Program-made: the position numbers and the translations under genes
The notes under the pieces: model-generated
Database searches by the model: none
What the model was told of the DNA's origin: nothing
Seen by the model: the letters and a program-made list of their open reading frames with translations, nothing else
Assembly: GCF_014174475.1 (NCBI RefSeq)
Contig: NZ_JACJUD010000002.1
Coordinates: forward strand, 670,422 to 734,421
From: Aquipseudomonas ullengensis
Lineage (GTDB): Bacteria > Pseudomonadota > Gammaproteobacteria > Pseudomonadales > Pseudomonadaceae
DNA length: 64,000 bases
Reading direction: 5' to 3'
Shown here: piece by piece, positions 42,020 through 49,528 of the stretch
Layout: every line of letters starts with the position of its first letter
How positions within the stretch are numbered: the first letter of the stretch is position 1

Positions 42020-42841
42020 ATGCAGCGCATTGGACAGGGTTGTCTGGGCGTACTGCTGCTGGTGCTGAGCCTCGGCACCAGCGTGCCGGTCGTGGCGGCG
42101 CAGCGGGTGCTGATTGCTGCCGTGCAATTCCCCCCTTATGTGGTCAAGCCGGAGCAGGGCAAGCAGCGCGGCCTGTTGGCCGAGCTGGTCGACTCGCTCA
42201 ACCGGATTCAGGGCGACTACCAGTTCGACTTGCGGCCTACCTCGCTGAATCGTCGCTTCGATGACTTCCAGAACGGTCGTTTCGACATCGCCATCTTCGA
42301 GAACCCCGATTGGAACTGGCAGGGCATTGCCGGTACGCGCATCGATATGGGCCTGGAGGACAGCGAAGTGTTCATCGCCCGTGCCCAGCCGGGGCGCACG
42401 CAAGGCTATTTCGACAACCTGCAGGACAAGCACCTGGCGCTGCTCAACGGCTACCACTACGGTTTCGCCGGCTTCAACAATGACCCCGAATGGCTGGCGC
42501 GCAACTTCAAGGCGCAAATTACCTATTCCAACGAAAGCACCCTCAACCTGGTTCTACGCGGGCGGGCCGATGCAGCACCGATCACCCGTTCCTGGCTGGG
42601 CGCATACCTGCGCGAGCATCCGCAGGTGGAGACGCAATTGCTGATCTCTACCTGGGTTGACCAGGTCTACCGGCATTACGCGATCCTGCGTCCGCAGGCC
42701 CCCATCAGCGCCGAGCGCTTTCGCCAGTTGCTCCAGGAGCTGCGCGACGATGGCGAGCTGACGCGGATCTTCACGCCTTACGCGATCACGGTCACGCCAC
42801 GCGTAGCGGGTAGCTCAGCAGCAAAACATGCAGCAGATTGA
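42020..42841 (+). CDS. Orphan periplasmic solute-binding protein, tandem copy 2
   Basis: A 273-residue paralogue of the preceding gene: signal CLGVLLLVLSLGTSVPVVAA, then RVLIAAVQFPPYVVKPEQGK, FDIAIFENPDWNWQGIAG, LLNGYHYGFAGFNNDPEW and LNLVLRGRADAAPITRSWL. TGAGGTCA just before ATG 42020 supports the start. The pair comes from a local duplication that has clearly diverged. Its last 50 bases overlap the 3' end of a convergent CPBP protease gene. No permease or ATPase is near. Confidence 0.8.
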   Translation: MQRIGQGCLGVLLLVLSLGTSVPVVAAQRVLIAAVQFPPYVVKPEQGKQRGLLAELVDSLNRIQGDYQFDLRPTSLNRRFDDFQNGRFDIAIFENPDWNWQGIAGTRIDMGLEDSEVFIARAQPGRTQGYFDNLQDKHLALLNGYHYGFAGFNNDPEWLARNFKAQITYSNESTLNLVLRGRADAAPITRSWLGAYLREHPQVETQLLISTWVDQVYRHYAILRPQAPISAERFRQLLQELRDDGELTRIFTPYAITVTPRVAGSSAAKHAAD

Positions 42842-43553
42842 CCGCGCCGTGCAGGAGCAGCGCCGGCCATAAGCGCCCGCTCAGGTGGAACGCCAGGCCG
42901 TAACCCAGGCCCGCCAGCGCCGCGACCAGGGCGAACAGCGGGCTGAACGGCAGATGCGCGGCGCCGAACAACGCGGCGGTCAGCAGCACGCCCGGCCAGG
43001 CGCCTAGGCGGCGCACCAGCACGGGTTGCAGCCAGGCGCGAAACAGCAACTCCTCGGCCAGTACGGCCACGCCCAGGTTCAGGCCCAGCCATAGCCAGAG
43101 CTGTTCGGGCCATTTCACTTGCCAGCTCACCAGCCCCAGTGCCAAGGCCAGCAGGGGCACTAGCAGCAGGGTCAGCGCTATCACCGCCAGTAGCAGGCGT
43201 GGCTGGCGTGCCGGCTCCGGTGCGCGGCCCAGCCACCAGGCAAGCAAGGTCAGGCCGACCAGCAGCTTGTCCCACGACAGGCGTAGGGTCACCGGCATGG
43301 CATCCGCGCTGAATTGCTGCGCAGGGCCAAAGGCCGTGGCGCTGAAACCGGGCAATTGGTGGGCCGCCAGGGCAATGCTGCCGATCAGGCCGATTGACCA
43401 CCACAGCCAGTGCGGCAGCGCTTCTTCAGCCAGCAGTATCCAGGCGATATAGACGCCGGCCAGGGCCAGGCCGAGCGGGGAGATAAAGCCGAACGCCACC
43501 CCCAGGCCTAGGGCCAGTACCGGGAGCAGCAGGCGCAGGTGCAGCGGGGCCAT
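42792..43553 (-). CDS. CPBP family intramembrane glutamic protease
   Basis: A 253-residue, very hydrophobic inner-membrane protein (about seven to eight helices). Motif 1 is EELLFRAWL near residue 165 with the paired glutamates and arginine. Motif 2 is FGAAHLPF (the F-x-x-x-H type), and motif 3 is LLHGAVN near the end. This is the CAAX protease/bacteriocin-processing (Abi) family; bacterial substrates are mostly unknown. The gene ends inside the 3' end of the convergent solute-binding gene. It is 35 bases downstream of a small DUF2897 gene and may form an operon with it. Confidence 0.88.
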   Translation of the reverse strand: MAPLHLRLLLPVLALGLGVAFGFISPLGLALAGVYIAWILLAEEALPHWLWWSIGLIGSIALAAHQLPGFSATAFGPAQQFSADAMPVTLRLSWDKLLVGLTLLAWWLGRAPEPARQPRLLLAVIALTLLLVPLLALALGLVSWQVKWPEQLWLWLGLNLGVAVLAEELLFRAWLQPVLVRRLGAWPGVLLTAALFGAAHLPFSPLFALVAALAGLGYGLAFHLSGRLWPALLLHGAVNLLHVLLLSYPLRVA

Positions 43554-43588
43554 CGAACATCCTTGTCAGTTTTGCGGAGCGCAGGTTC

Positions 43589-43756
43589 CTAGCGGTTTTC
43601 CGCATCTTTGGCGTCTTGCTCCAGATTACGCTCGTGGATGCGTTTGAGCTGCTCCTCGCTCAGCGGCAGCTTCTGCGCACTGTCGCGCAACAGAAGCAGG
43701 CCGCCGACGATCGAACCGAGGGCCAGGGCGATGATCAGCCAGGCATACCAGGGCAT
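43589..43756 (-). CDS. DUF2897 family small membrane protein
   Basis: A 55-residue protein read from ATG at 43756 (AGGAGAA-type site in GGAGAACACC just upstream) to TAG at 43591-43589. Residues 1-23 form one membrane helix (MPWYAWLIIALALGSIVGG, then LLLLRD). A charged tail follows (KLPLSEEQLKRIHERN, LEQDAKDAENR). The opening and the KLPL-EEQLKR segment are typical of DUF2897 proteins of Pseudomonas. Function unknown. It precedes the CPBP protease gene on the same strand. The 150 bases upstream of it, towards cmoB, hold no gene. Confidence 0.8.
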   Translation of the reverse strand: MPWYAWLIIALALGSIVGGLLLLRDSAQKLPLSEEQLKRIHERNLEQDAKDAENR

Positions 43757-43910
43757 GGTGTTCTCCTTGTGTGGGGTGCTTGCACCTTAGCACTGGCCTG
43801 CCAGGCCGGTGCACTCAAGCGGTAGACCCCCAGCGTCGTGCTGCGGTTCGCATCGCGATGCGCATCGCAGCCTGGCATGGCCGGCGGTTGAGCCCAGCGG
43901 CGCCCGCGTG

Positions 43911-44879
43911 TTACGGCTTGCGGGCCACCAGTACGGCGCGGGTGGGCGCCGGCAGGCCTTCGAGGGTGCGGGTGTGGTCGGCCGGGTCGAGGAAGTCGGG
44001 CAGCGACTGGAAACGCATCCAGTCGGTGGCGCGCTGTTCTTCGATGCTGGTGGTGGAGACATCCACGCACCGCACGTCGACGAAACCGGCGCGGCGCAGC
44101 CACAGCTCCAGCGCCGGTACCGACGGCAGGAACCATACGTTGCGCATCATCGCGTAGCGGTCTTCGGGCATCAGCACCTGCTGCGCATCGCCTTCTACCA
44201 CCAGGGTTTCCAGCACCAGCTCGCCGCCCTTGAGCAGGCAGTCCTTGAGCTCCAGCAGGTGGTCGATGGGCGAGCGGCGGTGATACAGCACGCCCATGGA
44301 AAACACCGTGTCGAAGCCTTCCAGCTTGGCCGGCAGTTCTTCCAGGGCCAGCGGCAGGTGCCAGGCCGGCAGGTCGGGGAGGAAGTGCTTGAGGGCAAGG
44401 AACTGGTTGAGGAACAGCCAGTTGGGGTCGACGCCCACCACGCAGCCGGCGCCGGCGCCGAGCATGCGCCACAGGTAGTAGCCGTTGCCGCAGCCGACAT
44501 CGAGGATGCGTTTGTTCTTCAGATCCAGGTGCGGAGCGACCCGTGACCATTTCCAGTCCGAGCGCCATTCGGTGTCGATGTGCACGCCGAACAGCTCGAA
44601 CGGGCCTTTGCGCCAGGGAATCAGGCCCTGCAGCGCGGTTTTCAGCGCGGCGCGGGTGGCGTCGTCGCAGGCGCCGTCCAGCAGCAGGGCGTCGCGCAGG
44701 TCCTGCTTGCTCACGTCGAGGTTGGGTAGCGCCTGTACGGCGGCGAACCAGCGTTGCAGGTCGCCATGGCCGACCGCCATCTTGGCGTCGATCTGGGCTG
44801 GCAGGTCGGCAGCCCAGTCTTGCAGCGGGCTGCCGGCCAGGCGTTGTTGCAGGGTGTCGAGGTCGAGGTGGGCAATCAT
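43911..44879 (-). CDS. cmoB: tRNA U34 carboxymethyltransferase CmoB
   Basis: A 322-residue enzyme that transfers the carboxymethyl group of carboxy-SAM to 5-hydroxyuridine at tRNA position 34. The family segments [19 protein letters not shown] and [15 protein letters not shown] (SAM site) are present, with [18 protein letters not shown] and [13 protein letters not shown]. The start at 44879 overlaps the cmoA stop (ATGA), so the two enzymes of the pathway are made together. The length matches the family. Confidence 0.96.
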   Translation of the reverse strand: MIAHLDLDTLQQRLAGSPLQDWAADLPAQIDAKMAVGHGDLQRWFAAVQALPNLDVSKQDLRDALLLDGACDDATRAALKTALQGLIPWRKGPFELFGVHIDTEWRSDWKWSRVAPHLDLKNKRILDVGCGNGYYLWRMLGAGAGCVVGVDPNWLFLNQFLALKHFLPDLPAWHLPLALEELPAKLEGFDTVFSMGVLYHRRSPIDHLLELKDCLLKGGELVLETLVVEGDAQQVLMPEDRYAMMRNVWFLPSVPALELWLRRAGFVDVRCVDVSTTSIEEQRATDWMRFQSLPDFLDPADHTRTLEGLPAPTRAVLVARKP

Positions 44880-45619
44880 GGCAGGGCAATCAGCGAGGCG
44901 AAGTTGATGCATTGGAACCACGGCACGACCTTGCTGAAACCGGCGGCCAGCAGGCGTTCGCGGTGCTGTTCCAGGCTGTCGGGTTTCATCACGTTCTCGA
45001 TGGCACTGCGTTTCTGGGCAATTTCCAGGTCGCTGTAGCCATTGGCGCGCTTGAAGGCGACGTGCAGGTCACCGAGCAGCTCGTGCTCGATGTGGTCTTC
45101 GAAGCGAATCTTTTCCGAGAGGATCAGCGCGCCACCCGGCAACAGGGCCTGGCGGATGTGCTGGAGCAGGGCCGGGCGCTGCTCCGGGGCAATGAACTGC
45201 AGGGTGAAGTTCAGGGCCACCAGCGAGGTCGGCTGGAATTCCAGGGCCAGGATGTCGCCCTCCATCACCTCGACCGGTAGCAGTTCCTGGAACATCGAAT
45301 CCTGGGCATGCAGGTATTCGCGGCAGCGCTCGACCATGGCGTGGGAGTTGTCGATGGCGATCACCCGGCAACCTTCGGCTTTTACGTGTCGGCGCAGGGC
45401 CTGGGTCACTGCGCCGAGGGAGCTGCCGAGGTCATACAGCACCGAGTTGGGCTGGGCGAACTGCGCAGCGAGCACGCCGAGGTTCTCGACGATGGTCGGG
45501 TAGCCCGGCACCGAGCGCTTGATCATGTCCGGGAAGACCTTGACCACGTCTTCGTTGAAGGCGAAGTCCGGCACCTGTTCGAGGGGCTGGGAGAAGAGGC
45601 GGTCGGGTGTCTGTTTCAC
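44876..45619 (-). CDS. cmoA: Carboxy-S-adenosyl-L-methionine synthase CmoA
   Basis: A 247-residue SAM-dependent enzyme that makes carboxy-SAM from SAM and prephenate for CmoB. Motifs are the opening [31 protein letters not shown] (SAM site), [15 protein letters not shown] and [10 protein letters not shown]. It overlaps cmoB by four bases. A lipoprotein gene lies 64 bases upstream on the same strand. Confidence 0.96.
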   Translation of the reverse strand: MKQTPDRLFSQPLEQVPDFAFNEDVVKVFPDMIKRSVPGYPTIVENLGVLAAQFAQPNSVLYDLGSSLGAVTQALRRHVKAEGCRVIAIDNSHAMVERCREYLHAQDSMFQELLPVEVMEGDILALEFQPTSLVALNFTLQFIAPEQRPALLQHIRQALLPGGALILSEKIRFEDHIEHELLGDLHVAFKRANGYSDLEIAQKRSAIENVMKPDSLEQHRERLLAAGFSKVVPWFQCINFASLIALP

Positions 45620-45683
45620 GGTGGCGTCGTCGGGGCGGAAAGGCCGGCATTCTAGCGAAGTGAGCGGCGCGGCCCAAATCCCC

Positions 45684-46253
45684 TCACTTCAACTGGTCGG
45701 AAAAGAACTCGCCGGCGCCCTGCAGCGGGCCTAGCGGGTTGCGCTTGACCTCGTTGCGGCGGATGTTCGGTTCACCGTTGCTGACCTTGTGCACCAGGGT
45801 GTCGTCGACCAGCACGAACACCGCACGGAACGCCCAGCCCTTCAGTTCGCGCTGTTTGCGAAAGTTCATCACGTCGGCCCAGAAGCTGCCGGTGCGCTGG
45901 GTGTCGGTCTTGTTGAACTCGAAGGCATAGCCGATGCAGCGGTCCTTGGCCTCCAGGCATTGCACCAGGCCGTCGGGCAGGTAGCTGATGGGGATGTTGG
46001 CCTGGACGAACATCAGGCGGATGTCGATGAACGAGAGCATCTTGCCGTTGCCCTGGGTCAGCGGGTCGAAGCCCAGGGCGAACAGTTCGGAGCGGCTGGT
46101 CTTGCCGGGCTGGGCCTGGGAGTAGCGGATTTCCGCATCGAGGTAGTCGTTGAAGGGCGATTGCGCCTCGGCCTGCTCGCTGGGCAGCAGGCTGCCACAA
46201 CCGCACAACAGACTTGCCGTGATCACTGCAATCGACCACATGATGCCCTTCAT
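45684..46253 (-). CDS. Hypothetical lipoprotein
   Basis: A 189-residue protein with signal [19 protein letters not shown] and lipobox SLLCGC. The start at 46253 follows AGGAGAAGACG; the longer open frame upstream is not used. The mature part has [40 protein letters not shown] and [20 protein letters not shown], a pattern reminiscent of small assembly-type outer-membrane lipoproteins, but I cannot assign a family. Two cysteines in the mature part may form a disulfide. It lies upstream of cmoA on the same strand. Confidence 0.7.
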   Translation of the reverse strand: MKGIMWSIAVITASLLCGCGSLLPSEQAEAQSPFNDYLDAEIRYSQAQPGKTSRSELFALGFDPLTQGNGKMLSFIDIRLMFVQANIPISYLPDGLVQCLEAKDRCIGYAFEFNKTDTQRTGSFWADVMNFRKQRELKGWAFRAVFVLVDDTLVHKVSNGEPNIRRNEVKRNPLGPLQGAGEFFSDQLK

Positions 46254-46420
46254 CGTCTTCTCCTGTGAGGTCCGCTTTCTCTCTATAGACGATTTATCGC
46301 GAGCATGCCGTTTCACCGGTGAGACAGTGGCTGTTGAGCGTCGGGCGGTGGTTGTTCCACGCAAAGTGCGATCCGGGTTTAAGCTGGTTGGAGAAGCGAG
46401 CCCATGCACCGAGTATTGCC

Positions 46421-48118
46421 ATGAGAGCCTCAAAGCGCCTGAAGACCGGTTTCGTGCTGGTGATCGTCCTGCTTAGCGTGAACCTTCTCGCGCCGTTCTT
46501 TACGACCCGCGAAGTCGCACTGCTGCTGGGCGAGTACGAGGAGCAGGAGCGTTTGCACAGCAACCTGCAGCAACTGCTGTCGGCGCTCAAGGATGGCGAG
46601 ACCGGGCAGCGCGGATTCATTATTACCGGGCGCGAGGACTTCCTTACCCCGCTGTACCAGGGCTACGGCGAGGTGGACAAGACGCTCAAGGTGCTCAAGC
46701 AGGACTTGCGCCACGATGCCGCGCTGAGTGCAGTGCTGCAGCGCCTGGAGCCGCGGATCGACGAGCAGCGCACGTACTTTTCCACGGTTATCCAGTTGCG
46801 CCGTGACCAGGGCTTGCAGGCCGCCAGCGATCTGATCAGCCAGGGCCACGGCAAACAATTGATGGACCATGTGCGCTCCCTGGCGGGCGAAGTGTTGGTG
46901 GTGCTGGAGCAGCGCATGCTGGTGCTCGAGCAGAAGTTGCGCGCCCATGAACGGCTGCGCATGGTGCTGCTGGTGTCGATGACGGTGGTCGACCTGATCA
47001 TGATCGGCCTGCTGTTTTACTTCACCTTCCAGGCCCTGCACGAAGGGCGCCAGGTGCAGCGCAATCTGCAGGGCCTTAGCGACCAGCTTTCCAGCGGCAT
47101 GCAGCGGGTCGAGCTGCGCAACCGCGAGATTTCCCTGCTCAATCGCCTCGGGCGCGCCATGCACCTGAGCAACCAGTTCGACGAGTGCTACCAGATCATC
47201 GATTGCTTTGCCGCGCAGCTGTTCCCGCTGAACAGTGGCTGCCTGTATCTCTATCACCCCTCGCGCGATGTGCTGGAACGGGTGCTGGGCTGGGGGGGTA
47301 ACCAGGAAGAACACGAGATGTTCGAGCCGCAGGCGTGCTGGGCCATTCGTCGCGGGCAGAGCCACGAGGTCAAGGATGCCAGCAAGGACCTGCTGTGCCC
47401 GCACTTGCATGGCAGTGCACAGGCGCCGCAAGGCTATCTGTGCGTGCCGCTGATGGCGCAAGGCGAGCCGCTGGGGGTGCTGACCTTGCTGGGTCAGCCG
47501 ATGGTCGATCAGGACCTGGCCGAGACGTTCGCCGAGCAAGTTGCGTTGGGAATTTCCAACCTCAGCTTGCGCGACAGCCTGCGTCAGCAGTCACTGGTGG
47601 ATGCCCTGACCGGCCTGCACAACCGCCGCTTCCTCGACGAGACCCTGCGCCGCGAGCTGCTGCGCGCTTCACGCAAGCAGCTGCCGGTGGCGGTGGTGCT
47701 GCTGGATGTCGACCACTTCAAGCGCTTCAACGACACCTTCGGCCACGAGGCTGGCGACCTGGTGCTGCGCCACCTGGCCATCGAGATGAAGCGCAACGTG
47801 CGCACCAGCGACCTGGCCTGCCGCTACGGCGGGGAAGAGTTTGCCCTGGTGCTGCCGGAAATCAGCCGCGAAGACGCCATCGAGCGCTGCGAAACCCTGC
47901 GCCTATCGGTCACCCGCCTGCAGATTCGCTATGGCGGCCAGCCACTCGGGCCGGTGAGCATTTCCCTGGGGCTGGCCTGGTTCCCTGCTGACGGCGAGCA
48001 GGCGGATGTGTTGCTGCATGCCGCTGACACTGCGCTTTACCAGGCCAAGCATGCCGGGCGGAACCGCCTGTGCATCTATCGCAGCGAGGCGGGTGACGCG
48101 ACGCTGGCATCCAGTTGA
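46421..48118 (+). CDS. Diguanylate cyclase with CHASE3 and GAF domains
   Basis: A 565-residue inner-membrane sensor. A first helix lies at about 10-30 (FVLVIVLLSVNLLAPFF), then a periplasmic CHASE3 domain (LKDGETGQRGFIITGREDF) and a second helix near 190 (VLLVSMTVVDLIMIGLLF). A GAF domain covers about 246-390 and the GGDEF domain is C-terminal. The active site reads GGEEF at 470-474, and the product-binding I-site RxxD is present as RTSD at 461-464. It should therefore make c-di-GMP with feedback inhibition. ATG 46421 has only a weak ribosome site. Its 3' end overlaps the convergent lysoplasmalogenase gene by 43 bases. Confidence 0.92.
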   Translation: MRASKRLKTGFVLVIVLLSVNLLAPFFTTREVALLLGEYEEQERLHSNLQQLLSALKDGETGQRGFIITGREDFLTPLYQGYGEVDKTLKVLKQDLRHDAALSAVLQRLEPRIDEQRTYFSTVIQLRRDQGLQAASDLISQGHGKQLMDHVRSLAGEVLVVLEQRMLVLEQKLRAHERLRMVLLVSMTVVDLIMIGLLFYFTFQALHEGRQVQRNLQGLSDQLSSGMQRVELRNREISLLNRLGRAMHLSNQFDECYQIIDCFAAQLFPLNSGCLYLYHPSRDVLERVLGWGGNQEEHEMFEPQACWAIRRGQSHEVKDASKDLLCPHLHGSAQAPQGYLCVPLMAQGEPLGVLTLLGQPMVDQDLAETFAEQVALGISNLSLRDSLRQQSLVDALTGLHNRRFLDETLRRELLRASRKQLPVAVVLLDVDHFKRFNDTFGHEAGDLVLRHLAIEMKRNVRTSDLACRYGGEEFALVLPEISREDAIERCETLRLSVTRLQIRYGGQPLGPVSISLGLAWFPADGEQADVLLHAADTALYQAKHAGRNRLCIYRSEAGDATLASS

Positions 48119-48756
48119 GGCGCGTGGCGCATGGCTGAGGCGGCGATGCCGAACTGGCCGAGCCAGTAGCTGAGCAGGATGGCCACACCGGCGCCCTCGA
48201 ACGGCAGGACGAAGCGGTTGATGCCGATCAGGCTGTCCGAGAGCACGAACAGCAGCGCCCCGATCGCCGCCAGCCAGGCCGACTGCCGGGTAATCGCTGT
48301 GTCGCCAAGGCGCGCCAGTGCCCGCCACAGCATGCAGCCGATGGCCAGGCTGTAGAACGCCACGGGTACCAGCAAGCCGCCCAGGCCGGCACTGGCCAGC
48401 ACGCTGAACATGCTGCCGCTGACGACGACCGCCAGCAGCAGGGCGCCAGGTGCCAGGCGCCGGCTGCTGCCGAGGTAGGCGACCAGGTAGGCGAGGTGGG
48501 CCAGCAGAAAGGCGCCGAGGCCGAAGGCGAACAGGTCGGCTGGCCACTCCAGCAGCAGGTCACCGAGCATCGACAGCGCCAGGCCACAGGCAATCCACAA
48601 TCGATACGGCCCGGCCGGAGCCTGACGCAGCCACAACAGCAGCGCGACGATGGGCAGCGGCTTGCCCAGCAGGCACAGCCACTCGGGGCCGACAGCGCGG
48701 CCGATGATCATCAGAACAATGCCGGTAAGGGCAAGCAGGGGCAGCAGGATGCGCAT
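48076..48756 (-). CDS. Lysoplasmalogenase-like membrane protein (YhhN family)
   Basis: A 226-residue protein with about eight short membrane helices: LLALTGIVLMIIGRAVG, KPLPIVALLLWLR, GDLLLEWPADLFAFGLGAFL, AHLAYLVAYL, FVLSDSLIGINRFVLP and LLSYWLGQFGIA. The conserved acidic sites GDLLLE and SDSLIG are the expected family positions. Eukaryotic relatives hydrolyse the vinyl-ether bond of lysoplasmalogens, but the bacterial substrate is unclear. Its end overlaps the GGDEF gene in antisense. Confidence 0.85.
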   Translation of the reverse strand: MRILLPLLALTGIVLMIIGRAVGPEWLCLLGKPLPIVALLLWLRQAPAGPYRLWIACGLALSMLGDLLLEWPADLFAFGLGAFLLAHLAYLVAYLGSSRRLAPGALLLAVVVSGSMFSVLASAGLGGLLVPVAFYSLAIGCMLWRALARLGDTAITRQSAWLAAIGALLFVLSDSLIGINRFVLPFEGAGVAILLSYWLGQFGIAASAMRHAPQLDASVASPASLR

Positions 48757-48858
48757 GGGGTGGGCTCTCTTTTTGCGCCCATTATTCCCGTGCGGCGCGT
48801 GCCCGGCCGGACGATGCGCGCCAAGTCCAGTGGCCGATGGCGTCAGGCGCGGGGTTGG

Positions 48859-49257
48859 TTATTCCACCTCGATCTGGCAATCGATGGTCTTGGCGGGCGC
48901 CACGCCAGCTTCCCACGGGCGCTGGTACTGCATCAGCAGGCGTGCCTGGCCGGCCTGATAGGCCTGGTAGCGCCAGGTGGATTTCCCCGCGCTGCCCACC
49001 AGGCCAGCGTCTTCCGGGGTGGTGTAGACCTCCGGGCCAAGGCTGCGCAGCACCGCGGGTGCGGTATCAGCGACGACCCAGCGAAAGCCTGTGGTCGGGT
49101 TGCTTGGCAGGCTCACCACCAGGGTCTGGCCGTTGCGCAATTCCACCGGGCACTTGCCCAGCTGTTTCTCTTCCACGGTCACGCTGGTGGGGTGTTGGGC
49201 ACAGGCAGCCAGCAGGGCGATGGCGCAGGGTAGCAGCAGGCGTTGGGCGTACTTCAT
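48859..49257 (-). CDS. Chagasin-type cysteine protease inhibitor (I42 family) lipoprotein
   Basis: A 132-residue protein with signal LLLPCAIALLAAC and lipobox LLAAC. The chagasin loop SNPTTGFRWVV (near 52-62) is diagnostic, and a second loop (GLVGSAGKSTWRYQA) and the C-terminal RPWEAGVAPAKT loop complete the inhibitory wedge. Members block papain-like cysteine proteases; the target in Pseudomonas is unknown. The next gene on this strand downstream is the YhhN protein, 102 bases away; upstream lies a repeat-rich gap before lon. Confidence 0.85.
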   Translation of the reverse strand: MKYAQRLLLPCAIALLAACAQHPTSVTVEEKQLGKCPVELRNGQTLVVSLPSNPTTGFRWVVADTAPAVLRSLGPEVYTTPEDAGLVGSAGKSTWRYQAYQAGQARLLMQYQRPWEAGVAPAKTIDCQIEVE

Positions 49258-49325
49258 GACAGGCTCCGGTCAATCGAAAACCCCTGCAGCATAGCGGTTG
49301 CCGAGTGGCAGGGGGGAGTTCGCGT

Positions 49326-49376
49326 CCGTAGGGGGAAGGCCCGCGTGGCTCAATCGCGGGTTTCACCCGCCCTACG
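49326..49376. repeat. Imperfect intergenic palindrome (CGTAGGG-CCCGCCCTACG type)
   Basis: CGTAGGGGGAAGGCCCGCG pairs imperfectly with CGGGTTTCACCCGCCCTACG. It resembles the palindrome at 30342-30397. The gap 49258-49528 contains only this element and the next two repeats. Confidence 0.5.
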
Positions 49377-49405
49377 TTCACGGGCACGGCAAATCCATCT
49401 GGCGT

Positions 49406-49428
49406 GCTCCCACGCGGAGCGTGGGAAC
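49406..49428. repeat. CCCACGC-GCGTGGG hairpin, second locus
   Basis: GCTCCCACGCGGAGCGTGGG is a near-perfect hairpin like the one at 38099-38147. Confidence 0.6.
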
Positions 49429-49445
49429 GATCTGCGGGGTAACCA

Positions 49446-49519
49446 CGTAGGGTGGATCACGCTTCACCGATCCACCGAGCGGAGTGATTGGTGGATGAAC
49501 AGAGCGTCATCCACCCTAC
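49446..49519. repeat. GTAGGGTGGAT palindrome, copy 2
   Basis: CGTAGGGTGGATCACGC with inner ATCCACC/GGTGGAT arms and an inverted end ATCCACCCTAC. It lies nine bases from the lon stop. Confidence 0.7.
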
Positions 49520-49528
49520 ATCTGGCAC

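Noticed and set aside
43800..43900. Possible gene or RNA in the DUF2897-cmoB gap
   Set aside because: Contains only short GC-rich dyads around GCATCGCGATGCGCATCGC; no conserved RNA fold or ribosome-site-preceded ORF is evident.
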